From: Parietichytrium sp. I65-24A
Lineage: Eukaryota; Sar; Bigyra; Thraustochytrida; Thraustochytriidae
NCBI GenBank assembly: GCA_012862575.1
Contig: BLSF01000008.1
Coordinates: 682,001-746,000 of the forward strand
Direction: 5' to 3'
Length of the DNA stretch: 64,000 bases
A program made the position numbers and the translations under genes. Each line of letters starts with the position of its first letter. Positions within the stretch are counted from its first letter, which is position 1. This document shows, piece by piece, positions 18,865-27,525 of the stretch. The notes below the pieces were generated by a model. That model saw nothing but the letters and a program-made list of their open reading frames with translations. It did no database searches and was not told the origin of the DNA.

Positions 18865-20756
18865 GGCGTCCGATTCTCCGGTTCTCTGGCTCGAGACTCC
18901 TTGCGAAGAGTTCCTGTGATACACATCGCATTTACATTGATTGATTCACTCAAAACCAGCCAAGCTTTTAGATACTCAGCACCGACTGGCCAATTATACG
19001 CCATACATTTTGAATTAATTATTTCTCTTTAGTGTCTGACTATCTCACTTTTTCATGGCATTTTAGATTCAGAAGCCAATGCCCTGTCCTGTCAGAGAGC
19101 GGAGCTTTTCGTTTCTTGTCGGATGCGGAAGCCCGAGGGAACTACGCCGTTTTACAGAATTCAGAAAAAAACAAAGGTTGCAAAAAACAAAACTCAGTGC
19201 CACGTTGAAGAGCTTCACCGCTTTCCTTTCGCGCCGATGAAAGTTCATTCATTCACTCACTCACTCACTCACTCACTGATCCACCCACCCACCCAACACG
19301 CACACTCGCACGACTCGGAACGGCAGCTGGCACTGGCATGTCATTGTGCGAACGGCCTGGCCAATTTTCTCGACATGCTGTATTTTCCAAATTTTCCACC
19401 TAGATGGTTGAATGTTGACGCCCATGGGTCAAACATCCCAGAACTACTTCATGTCGCGTCAAACTCGTCAAACTGTGTCTCTCTCAACTGTAATGCTTGA
19501 TAGAGGCGGCTAGGCGAGCGGAGGCGGCTAGGGACTCAGAGGCTCAGGGACATTTCAACGCATCTCCCGCAAGCCGCGTCTACTGGTCTGCTGGCGCAAA
19601 GTGTAGCAGGGGAGTGGTTGGAGCCTTTGTTTGGGTCAGTGTGGTCAGTGGGACTTGGCGACATCGTGCACCATCGTGCTGCTTGCTCCGTCTCTTTGGT
19701 CTTCTTTCTTTCTTTTACAAAGGAAAGAGGCGTGCTTGTCAACCTTGAACGACTGCCGTTGTGGAATGGCCAGCAAAACTTGAGTGTTGGTTTTAACATT
19801 CCCACTCACTGTTCGACATTTTCATGTAGTTCGCAAAATATTCAGTATTCACAGTATTCACAGTCAGTATTCAGAATTCACTTGTCGTAAAAGTTAAAAA
19901 ACAGCAGGTCGAGCAGAATCAGATCGAATCATAACACACGGCGGGCGAGTCCATGACGAGAGAGAGAAAGAGAAAGAAGGCTGGTTAGCCGTGAGTGAAG
20001 TGATTGTCTGTGTATACGATACGATGTCCCCTATACAAAGCACAAAACAAAACACTTAGCCCAGGGCAACGTCCACATCGATGGTGCACAGTTCCAGCAA
20101 TGTGTGTAGTTTGTGCTTACGAGAGAAGTAAAAAAGAGACGTTCTGGTCAAAGGCTCACATGGCTCGAGGTTGGACGCCACTGGGTGGCATTACACCGAT
20201 AATTGAAAATCTTCCTCGAATTGTGCTGTTCTTTTGCGCTCAAGCAAAAGCATCAGCGTTTGCGAAAAGCACCTTCGCTGGCACACATCAGACACAACCA
20301 GCTGCCAAGTTTAATCCTCAGAGGCGAAGTCAGGAGAGAGAGGGAGAGAACAGGTGTGGTTGTGAGAGAGAGAGCAACACTGGCACTTTCATCAAGAACC
20401 TGGCACCGGTACAAGGGCTGAGTTCCGGTACGGACATGCGAGTCACAGTACTCGCTAACAAAGACGGACCACGGTCCACGGATGCCCGTCCACGGAGTGA
20501 GTGCACGGTGAAATTGATTTGAAAACAGTCTCGACACGTGCTTGTCAAATTTCACTGACTTAAATAGAGAAGAACGTAGTTCACGCCCTAGCCGGTGACT
20601 TTCGCGCCAGCCTGAGCCGGAGTGCGTTGCCCGCAAAGAGATTGCAGAATTCAGATTGTACAGGGCAACCGGTTTGACGGCAAACACCCAAAGACCAACT
20701 GAAGCCGAGCTCGCACTGTCGCTGGTCTGTTCTCTCTTTCACACTCCAGGGGGGAA
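18865..20756. other. Intergenic region between the two paralogous secreted-protein genes
   Basis: No supportable gene. A TCAC tandem run lies near 19250-19278 and a CCAC/CACCCA run follows it. CAGTATTCA repeats occur at 19843-19880. A purine stutter GAGAGAGAAAGAGAAAG is at 19959-19978. A frame of about 170 codons at 20004-20522 lacks an ATG start and any domain. Confidence 0.6.
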
Positions 20757-21497
20757 ATGGCAAGGTTGTGGGCCGCCGCTGTTATTGCCACGCTTTGCCT
20801 CGCTGATGGCGCAACTGGGGCGGAGCTTCTAGGAGTTGGAGTCTGCGTGGACGGGGACGACAACATTTTCGACAACATCTATTTCGACGGGTCTCAGTAC
20901 GCCGATGGCCCAACGTGTGTTGCGAAATGTTTCTCTGACGCGACTTCGCTCAACAGAGCGGTTGCGGCCGTGACGCACACGTCAGGAAGGTGCTATTGCT
21001 TCTTCAATAACGGCAGGATCGTGGTGAAGCAAAGAAATGGCGGGAGATACTACGGAGGTCACCGTGGGGAGGAGCCAATTGTAGGCTTAACGTCACGCTT
21101 CGGTTCGGGATACAACTGCTACATCCGTGACAGACCAACGACGAGCTCCCCCACTGCGCCAACCAGCTCTCCCTCGGTTTCCCCAACACCGGCGCCAACA
21201 TCTTTCCCAACATCACCAACGTCTGTCCCAACACCATTGTCAGGTGGCGGGAAGCCAGCAACCTCGGCTCCAACATCCCCAACACCTGCCCCGACACCAT
21301 CGTCAAATGGCGGAGGGCCAGCAACCTCGGCTCCGACATCCCCAACAACAGCTCCAACGTCATCTACAGCGGCGCCAACGACAGTTTCGCAGTATTGCAG
21401 CACGATCACAAGCAGCTCAACGTGCAATAACATTAGGGGCCCATCTGGCTCTAAAATTTGTCGCTGGAATGGCCAATCCGGATGCATTGAACGCTAA
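20757..21497 (+). CDS. Secreted Cys-rich (WSC-like) protein with PT-rich stalk, paralogue 2
   Basis: 246 residues from the ATG at 20757. A signal peptide covers residues 1-21. A Cys-rich domain at about 22-124 shares with the upstream paralogue the conserved blocks FDNIYF, THTSG.CYCF..NG, NGG.YY.GH and FGSGY.CY.RD. The stalk (about 128-212) is rich in Pro, Thr and Ser with two GG.PATSAPTSPT-type repeats. The C-terminus is a four-Cys module ending CRWNGQSGC. The stalk is shorter and different in repeat unit from paralogue 1, while both end domains are conserved, so the stalk has diverged by repeat change. Secreted or cell-wall location is likely. Ligand unknown. Confidence 0.88.
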   Translation: MARLWAAAVIATLCLADGATGAELLGVGVCVDGDDNIFDNIYFDGSQYADGPTCVAKCFSDATSLNRAVAAVTHTSGRCYCFFNNGRIVVKQRNGGRYYGGHRGEEPIVGLTSRFGSGYNCYIRDRPTTSSPTAPTSSPSVSPTPAPTSFPTSPTSVPTPLSGGGKPATSAPTSPTPAPTPSSNGGGPATSAPTSPTTAPTSSTAAPTTVSQYCSTITSSSTCNNIRGPSGSKICRWNGQSGCIER

Positions 21498-22825
21498 TGG
21501 GCGAATTCAGCGCGGTCGTGCGTGCTCTTTTTGCGAAGAGATTAGCTCTTCTTTTGTGTCTACAATGATTTATGTTATCCTACGACCGTGTCGAACATGT
21601 GGACATCGTCGCTAACCTCTGTCAGTTTATAGAACTCTTCATCGTTAATATGCATTTGCGAAAAAAATAGAAGCGTGTTTGATGATCGAGTATTTGTATT
21701 TTCGAACTTTGAACTCTCTGGAAATGGGTTACTTTAGATCTGATAACACGCGGAATGTGCACAGTGATACTTGCAAATGTTTGTTGGCGCTTTGCAGAAG
21801 CCCGGTCGCTCCAGAATGCCCAACGAGCAGTCAGAAAATTGTGACGACAGTCAATTGAGGTCTGCAACAAGTGTGAGCTCTGATTCTCTGCTCAGAATCA
21901 CCCTTTCTTTCTTCGAGAATTCAGGGAGCTACGTTTCTGTTGTCAATGATATTCCTTTGAATTAGCGTGCTCCTCCAGAACTCAGGGAAAAAGCAATAAT
22001 TTGAGTTGTCAGCCATTGTCATTTGAAGAGGTTGCAAGATTTCTCATCAAGCCATTATTCCTCAAATTACGTCACACGTGCCACAAAGTGTTTATTTTGC
22101 AAGTTCTCCACAGCGCAAGAGCAAGCGCAAAACAGCTCCGCCACCATGGATGTTGTGGTTACACAGGTTGCTTTTTAAAAAGCCACAGCTCGGCGCAGAA
22201 CTGTCGAAATATCCATCAGCTACTATGTCTTGGAATAAACTTCGCCAAAATGAGCTCTTCAGCTGCTACACCGAATCAGAACGAGCGCTATGCCTCCCTT
22301 GGCGCCAAATCATTTCTCATCAACATCGTTCGGAAGTTAGCACGATGAGGGAGTGCAGTTGCTTGCTCTTCAGCCTTCAAATCCACCCAGCATCCATCGA
22401 CGAATGTGTTTCTCGCCAAGTCGCGACCAAGCGCATACGCTTGGTACGCTTCGTCATCCCGGCTCTAAACAGATCTCAGCCAGGACTTCCCTCGATTCCA
22501 CTATATATAGTGTTAGTACAGTACAGATCTCTACCTATGACATTCCACTAATAAGCATTAGTACAGTACTGTCCAGAGAGGTGTGCTAGCGGGTGGTATT
22601 ACGGTTGGTGGTAGCGAGGAAGAGAGATGAATCGAGGTAAAGGAATGAGGCAAGTCCGCTTGTTCGAAGCAGCGTAGAGTAAGGAGGCACCATACCTTCC
22701 AATAGAGTTTGTTCTCGCTACACTCGTGACCTCCACTTACAGAGTACAGAGGTGGTCTGAGCAGTTTCCGAACTTGACTTGGGTTGGCGGCTTGGAGGCG
22801 AAGAGTGGGAAGGCGCTGGAGGGAG
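21498..22825. other. Intergenic region before the triple-RING gene
   Basis: No convincing gene. TTAGTACAGTAC occurs twice (about 22512 and 22558), close to an AT-rich CTATATATAG stretch at 22501-22510. The part from about 22700 is open in the frame of the next gene but has no ATG before 22826. Confidence 0.55.
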
Positions 22826-24274
22826 ATGCCACTGCTGAGGAGGGTTCCATGGTTGTCGAGATATGCGCGAGAGAGACGCGAGAGCAGGATCTCGTCTTTG
22901 GAGCCACTTTCAGCGAGCGTAGAAGAGGAAAGTGAGTCAGCAGAGGACCATACGCCGCGCAAAAGTAGTGAGGACGCAGACCAGGAGCCGCAGTGTGCAG
23001 AGTTGCTGCCAAAGGGAAGTGAGTCCGCAGAGGCCCATGCGCTGTGCGAAAGTAACGAGGACGCAGAGCAGGAGCCGCAGTGTGCAGATTTGCTTCCAAA
23101 AGCCGAAGCCTTACAGAACTTTGAGACTGTGGAAGCGTTCAGGGAAATGCGAGGAGACGTGTGCTGCATTTGCCTGAGCAAGCGACCTGTTTGGAGGTTT
23201 GAGGGAGAGTGTGGGCACCGGTCATGCTGCAAGTCCCCTTCTTGCATCGCTGCAGTCATCGCAAAGAAACGTTGTCCGCTGTGCAATGCCAAGGTCTGGG
23301 ATGATGCGCTAAGCAAGGTGTGCTGCGTTTGTGAATCCGACGAAGACTTGAACCAATTGAGCCCGTGTGGTCACAACGTCTGTACGAGCCCGGACTGTCA
23401 GGCTGAGATCATGTCCAAGAAGCTCTGCGCTCTCTGCGGGAAGCAGGCGTGGGAGTCATGGCGGAACAAGTTCTGTTGCAAATGTTCAGAGCATGACTTA
23501 GTCATTACCCTCGACCGCTGCGGTCACGGTGTCTGCAGTGAGCTGGATTGCCTGAAGTATGCGCTTGGTCAATCAGCGTGCTTGCTGTGCGGCACGACGT
23601 TTTATAGGACAAAGGCTGCAAAACGCTTCGCAGAGCCGCCTCAGGGTCACTCAAACACTGCTGCTGCCAATAACACTGGCCAAAGCAAGGGCTCCTTTCT
23701 TTCAAAATTTGGAAATTCTCCAATGCCAAGCTTGGTCTCCCTCGTCATTGCGAAGGGCAGTCTTCTGCAGAGAGGGCTTGGAACTGTTCTTGTCCCCTGT
23801 TTCGAATTGCTGCTCTTTGCGCCACACTGCGAGTCCGATCGTGAGAGGGACCGCGACATCGTCTATTCCAGGTCGATAAGGACGCTGATGTTGCAGATGC
23901 TTGTCTGTTATGAAGTTCATTTCATAACGTCAACAACGATCGATTCTGTGGAGAAATGGATGGCGAGCAATTTCGAACTCGAGCCATTCGCTTGGTCTAT
24001 CGGTTACGAAGTAGTATTGAATGGTATCCTGCTCGCATGCACACTACGCCTGAATAACAATCTTGGCCCTGCAATTGAGTTCGCTGATCAGGTGAAGAAG
24101 GTTCGGATATTCTTGTTGAGCCTAGGTTCTATTGTGCTTTTGGCGATTTGCTGGGACATCATTTCATCAGCTGAAACTGCTTTGAGCGCCACAAGTATGT
24201 CGAAAAATCTCATTGAGGCTGCCGCAGTTTTCTACTTTTCCCCCGACTTCGACACCTTGGACACGATCGAGTGA
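22826..24274 (+). CDS. Triple-RING-finger membrane protein
   Basis: 482 residues from the first in-frame ATG at 22826. An acidic N-terminal region contains a perfect-length tandem duplication of 29 residues (36-64 and 65-93). Three consecutive RING-like zinc fingers follow at about 112-158 (CCICLSKRP, CGHRSCC, CPLCNAKVW), 165-209 (CCVCESDED, CGHNVC, CALCGKQAW) and 216-260 (CCKCSEHD, CGHGVC, CLLCGTTFY). Residues about 300-472 contain three to four hydrophobic segments, likely membrane spans. RING domains usually recruit E2 enzymes, so a membrane-bound E3 ubiquitin ligase is plausible, but three in tandem is not a family I recognise. Each finger has an extra Cys between the CGH and the final CxxC, suggesting a lineage-specific variant. 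Confidence 0.85.
   Translation: MPLLRRVPWLSRYARERRESRISSLEPLSASVEEESESAEDHTPRKSSEDADQEPQCAELLPKGSESAEAHALCESNEDAEQEPQCADLLPKAEALQNFETVEAFREMRGDVCCICLSKRPVWRFEGECGHRSCCKSPSCIAAVIAKKRCPLCNAKVWDDALSKVCCVCESDEDLNQLSPCGHNVCTSPDCQAEIMSKKLCALCGKQAWESWRNKFCCKCSEHDLVITLDRCGHGVCSELDCLKYALGQSACLLCGTTFYRTKAAKRFAEPPQGHSNTAAANNTGQSKGSFLSKFGNSPMPSLVSLVIAKGSLLQRGLGTVLVPCFELLLFAPHCESDRERDRDIVYSRSIRTLMLQMLVCYEVHFITSTTIDSVEKWMASNFELEPFAWSIGYEVVLNGILLACTLRLNNNLGPAIEFADQVKKVRIFLLSLGSIVLLAICWDIISSAETALSATSMSKNLIEAAAVFYFSPDFDTLDTIE
22931..23104 (+). repeat. In-frame 87-bp tandem duplication
   Basis: Two 87-base units, 22931-23017 and 23018-23104, both encode SESAE...EDA(D/E)QEPQCA(E/D)LLPK. They have diverged at several codons, so the duplication is not recent. 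Confidence 0.9.
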
Positions 24275-24860
24275 AACCATCGTCACCCACGTTTGCATCA
24301 GTTTTGCAATTTCGCACTGCAGTCTGACACCAATGATTTGGCGATGCCCGCGTTCCTTTGCGAGGATTTCCTGTGTGGCTCAGATTTTCTGTTGCCGTCA
24401 CGGATCCCTCTTTCTTCCCCATCATCCCCATCATCCCCATCCCCAACTACTTCAACTACGCCACGATTGGTGATCTAACACCCCATAGTAACAATGTCTA
24501 ACCAAGATACTACCAAACCGAGTACAACATCACATAATAGCCCAACCGTTTCCACGTAAGCAATACTCTAACCGTCGCATAGGCGATAAAGTAGGACCTC
24601 TGAGGATCCTGTCCTATGACCCAACTACTCTCAACAGAGAAGCATGATCACAAGACATCGCAAAATAGCGCGCGCATACTCGAGTAAGCGTACCTCACAG
24701 TCACAGTCACAGTCATAGTCACAAACATAGTCACAAACATAGTCATAGGTGCAGTCAGCGAAGAGGCGAAAAGGCGAAGAGTAACAAACGGCGCTCCAGT
24801 GTCGAACGAGAGAACGAAAGAACGAAAGAACGAAAGAAAGAAGAACGAAAAGTAGTGAGA
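24275..24860. other. Intergenic region with tandem repeats before the LsmAD gene
   Basis: No gene. A CCCCATCAT run is at 24417-24440. A CACAGT/CATAGT 6-base array occupies 24695-24747, and a GAACGAAA 8-base array occupies 24804-24840, ending 20 bases before the next ATG. Confidence 0.65.
24695..24840. repeat. CACAGT (6 bp) and GAACGAAA (8 bp) arrays
   Basis: Two short tandem arrays at 24695-24747 and 24804-24840. The second lies in the presumed 5' UTR directly upstream of the ATG at 24861. Confidence 0.9.
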
Positions 24861-26729
24861 ATGAGCGAGGAGATGGACCTTTCGTGGGCGTACGACGGCG
24901 AAGAGCCAGCTCGCGGCAAGAAAGGAGGCAAGAAGAAGAACAACAAGAAAGGAAACAAGGAGAACGCCGTGCAGGCGCAGAAGAAGAAGAAGAAGGAGGA
25001 GGAGCCGAGCAAGAAGGTGGAGTCGGAGTCGGAGGAGGAGGAGTCTGAGGAGGAGGACGATTTGGCGCTCATGATGCAGTTTGTTGGGGACAGCAGCGCG
25101 CTGAAGGAGAAGAAGAAGGCCGAGGCTGGAAAGTACGTAGATGAGTCCGCTCGTGCCACGAGGGAGGTGGTACGGGAGCACAGGAAGGAAAAATCCAAGA
25201 AGGCTGGTGCAGAGCGGATGAACCAGCTGAGAAAGCTTACTTTGCAGAATCTGAGCGCGGCGTCCTCAGTGTGGGACGCGGGCGTGGAGGAGACACCGGA
25301 AGATGGGGACTCAGGTCTGGCACCGTCGAATATGCATGTGCCTAGCTCGGAGAGCGAGGCCCAGGCCATGTTTAATGAGGTTGTGAGAGAAAGCCAGCGA
25401 CTTTTGCTGGCTCAAGATGTTGAGGCCGCTGTGGAAAAGCTACGCGAAGGACTGGCTATCTGCACCGCATTTGAAGGCAAAGCTCTATGGCGCAGTACGG
25501 TCGAAATGACATTAGGCTCCTCCTTGCTTAAGCTGGGCGAAACGCGAAAGGCAATCCAGCACCTAAATAGTGGCCTTTATGCAGCTAGAAAAGCCCATTC
25601 AAGCTCTTTTGACTCGCTGCCTATGCAGAAGCAAATTCTCTCGATTTTGATAAAAGCGAATGCTGACGTTGGCAGAAGTGACATTGCTGAAGGATGGCGT
25701 GCACAGCTGAATGCTCTGAACAGCACCTCACCAGAATTAGAGAGCACCAAACAAGACTATGAAAGTTTTGATTTTAGCAGCCTGCCATCTGATCTTCAAA
25801 CCAGCCTGGACCAGGCAATTGAAACCGCCAAGGACGGCCACTTTGGTTTCCTTCGGGCGCTGTTGCATGCTTTTAGAAACGGACGGAGTGGAGTTCAGGT
25901 TGGTGCCATTGCTTCTTATCCTCACTCCGAGACGGGAGCGACCCCTTTAATGGTTGCCAGTGCCCGAGGCGAGGTGGATTTGGTACGAGCGTTGCTTCAC
26001 GCCGGAGCACCGATTTCCTTTGTAGCTAACAATGGAATGAGCGCTCTGGAGTGGGCAGCTCGGTTTGATCAGCCTGAAGCTGTGCAGGTACTTCTTGAGA
26101 GCGGGGCTGTTTTTGACGGATCGCTTGATGCTGCCACTCTGCAATCTTGGTCACCACGTGTGCAATCGGCAATTTCATCTTTTGTCGCATCTAAAAAACA
26201 AGCCGCTCAACAAAAGCCTACAGCTAAAAAGCAATCCAAAGCACCTGCTGTACCGCCAAGTGCTCCGTCGGCCGCAGACAACGCAAACAAGAATGATAGC
26301 GCAAACACGAACAAAAGCAAAATAGACAAGAAAGGGGGCGAGCGCGATTTGGAAAAGTGGGACAGCGCTGAAGGAAATGCTAAAGCTTCAGAAGGAAGCA
26401 CTGAACTGGAGAACCTCGAGCACGACAAAAATTGGGATCAATTCAAAGCTAATGAAAATTTGGGAGTGAAATCATCCGGGTTTGATGAGAACTTGTACAC
26501 AACGAAGCTTGATGTAGATTCAATCTCACCGGAGCTTCGGGAGCAGGCGGAAGCACTGGCGCGAAAGATCGAGTCAAAAAAGACTACCAAGTCCGATGAC
26601 TACGACGAAGAGGAGGCTTACTCAGCTGTGATCCGCCCGGACGGCCAGAGCAAACCAGACGATGACGGATGGACCGATGCTTCGGTCCGTAAGAAGAAAA
26701 ACAATCGCAAGCCTCGCAAGGCCAAGTAA
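24861..26729 (+). CDS. Ankyrin-repeat protein with ataxin-2-type LsmAD domain
   Basis: 622 residues from the ATG at 24861. Residues 15-85 are a Lys/Glu low-complexity region. Residues about 173-293 are helical and TPR-like (LREGLAICTAFEGKAL, LGETRKAIQHLNSGL). Two ankyrin repeats lie at about 358-421 (GATPLMVASARGEVDLVRAL, MSALEWAARFDQPEAVQVLL). Residues about 521-572 match the LsmAD domain of ataxin-2/Pbp1: NWDQFKANENLGVKS, FDENLYTTKLD, then SPELREQAEALARKIE. Ataxin-2 proteins bind RNA and poly(A)-binding protein in stress granules, normally with an Lsm domain in front of LsmAD. Here no Lsm fold is seen; TPR-like and ankyrin repeats take its place. A cytoplasmic RNA-granule role is inferred. 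The C-terminus is basic (RKKKNNRKPRKAK). Confidence 0.88.
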   Translation: MSEEMDLSWAYDGEEPARGKKGGKKKNNKKGNKENAVQAQKKKKKEEEPSKKVESESEEEESEEEDDLALMMQFVGDSSALKEKKKAEAGKYVDESARATREVVREHRKEKSKKAGAERMNQLRKLTLQNLSAASSVWDAGVEETPEDGDSGLAPSNMHVPSSESEAQAMFNEVVRESQRLLLAQDVEAAVEKLREGLAICTAFEGKALWRSTVEMTLGSSLLKLGETRKAIQHLNSGLYAARKAHSSSFDSLPMQKQILSILIKANADVGRSDIAEGWRAQLNALNSTSPELESTKQDYESFDFSSLPSDLQTSLDQAIETAKDGHFGFLRALLHAFRNGRSGVQVGAIASYPHSETGATPLMVASARGEVDLVRALLHAGAPISFVANNGMSALEWAARFDQPEAVQVLLESGAVFDGSLDAATLQSWSPRVQSAISSFVASKKQAAQQKPTAKKQSKAPAVPPSAPSAADNANKNDSANTNKSKIDKKGGERDLEKWDSAEGNAKASEGSTELENLEHDKNWDQFKANENLGVKSSGFDENLYTTKLDVDSISPELREQAEALARKIESKKTTKSDDYDEEEAYSAVIRPDGQSKPDDDGWTDASVRKKKNNRKPRKAK

Positions 26730-27525
26730 TTCTCTGCAGCTGACAGCGGTGTATCCTTGCCAGATCCAGTGCTGACTAAATTTATAGTATGCTCTTACGC
26801 TTCATTTAATCCTACAGACAAATTCTCTTCAGCTTGTGAGCAAGCGATGTTCGAGTTTCCAAGACGATCAACTCTAATGGCTTCATTTCCTCCTCAACAG
26901 GGTACCCTCCCCATGCCTCTACTTTGCAACCTTGAACGACACAGCTTTTACCAATTTTTACCAAGTCGGAACATCAACTTATGAGTATTGACTCTTAATG
27001 CGCTGGTCAGGTGCATATGACCAATATGACCGTTACACCTGTTTCAGTCACGGTGACCGTCACGGTCACGGTACAACAGCGCACTTCCAAGTGTGAGTGC
27101 TTGTCTCCATCTCTAGCGGTGTTTCTTCTCGAGATGATGAGGTTGTGATGCATAGATGGCGATGAAGCACCGATGGTGCTCTTCTCATCAAAAACAGCTT
27201 TGCCCATTCAACAAACCTACCTCTGCACTTGGAGCCAGCCTCTGCACCTTATATTGGTGCAGGTGGAAGGTAGGTACTCAAAATCAGTACGTGAGCTTGA
27301 CAGTGTCCTCGACCGGTATACTTTGTTTTTTCTTTTTTGTTCCTACTACAATCTGCTCTTTTCGCTCTTTTCTTTCATTTCGTTCGCGAGTCAGCGCTCG
27401 GTTGCTCGCATTACTCACTCGCGTGTGGCGCGGCGAGGCGAGGAGAGGAGAGGAGAGGTGTCTCGGGTCAGGTCCGAGAGCAAAACGTGCGTTGGCGTAT
27501 TTGACGCAGAAATATTACAGAGAGC
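26730..27525. other. Intergenic region
   Basis: No gene seen. A GTGACCGTCACGGTCACGGT stutter at 27050-27070 is nearly palindromic (GTGACCGTCAC). A GAGGAGAGGAGAG purine stutter at 27432-27455 lies about 70 bases before the next start. An ATTACAG acceptor-like sequence ends at 27520, five bases before the kinase ATG. Confidence 0.6.

Noticed and set aside
20004-20522. A frame of about 170 codons between the paired secreted-protein genes
   Set aside because: It has no ATG near its start, no domain, and low-complexity Arg/Ser-rich content.
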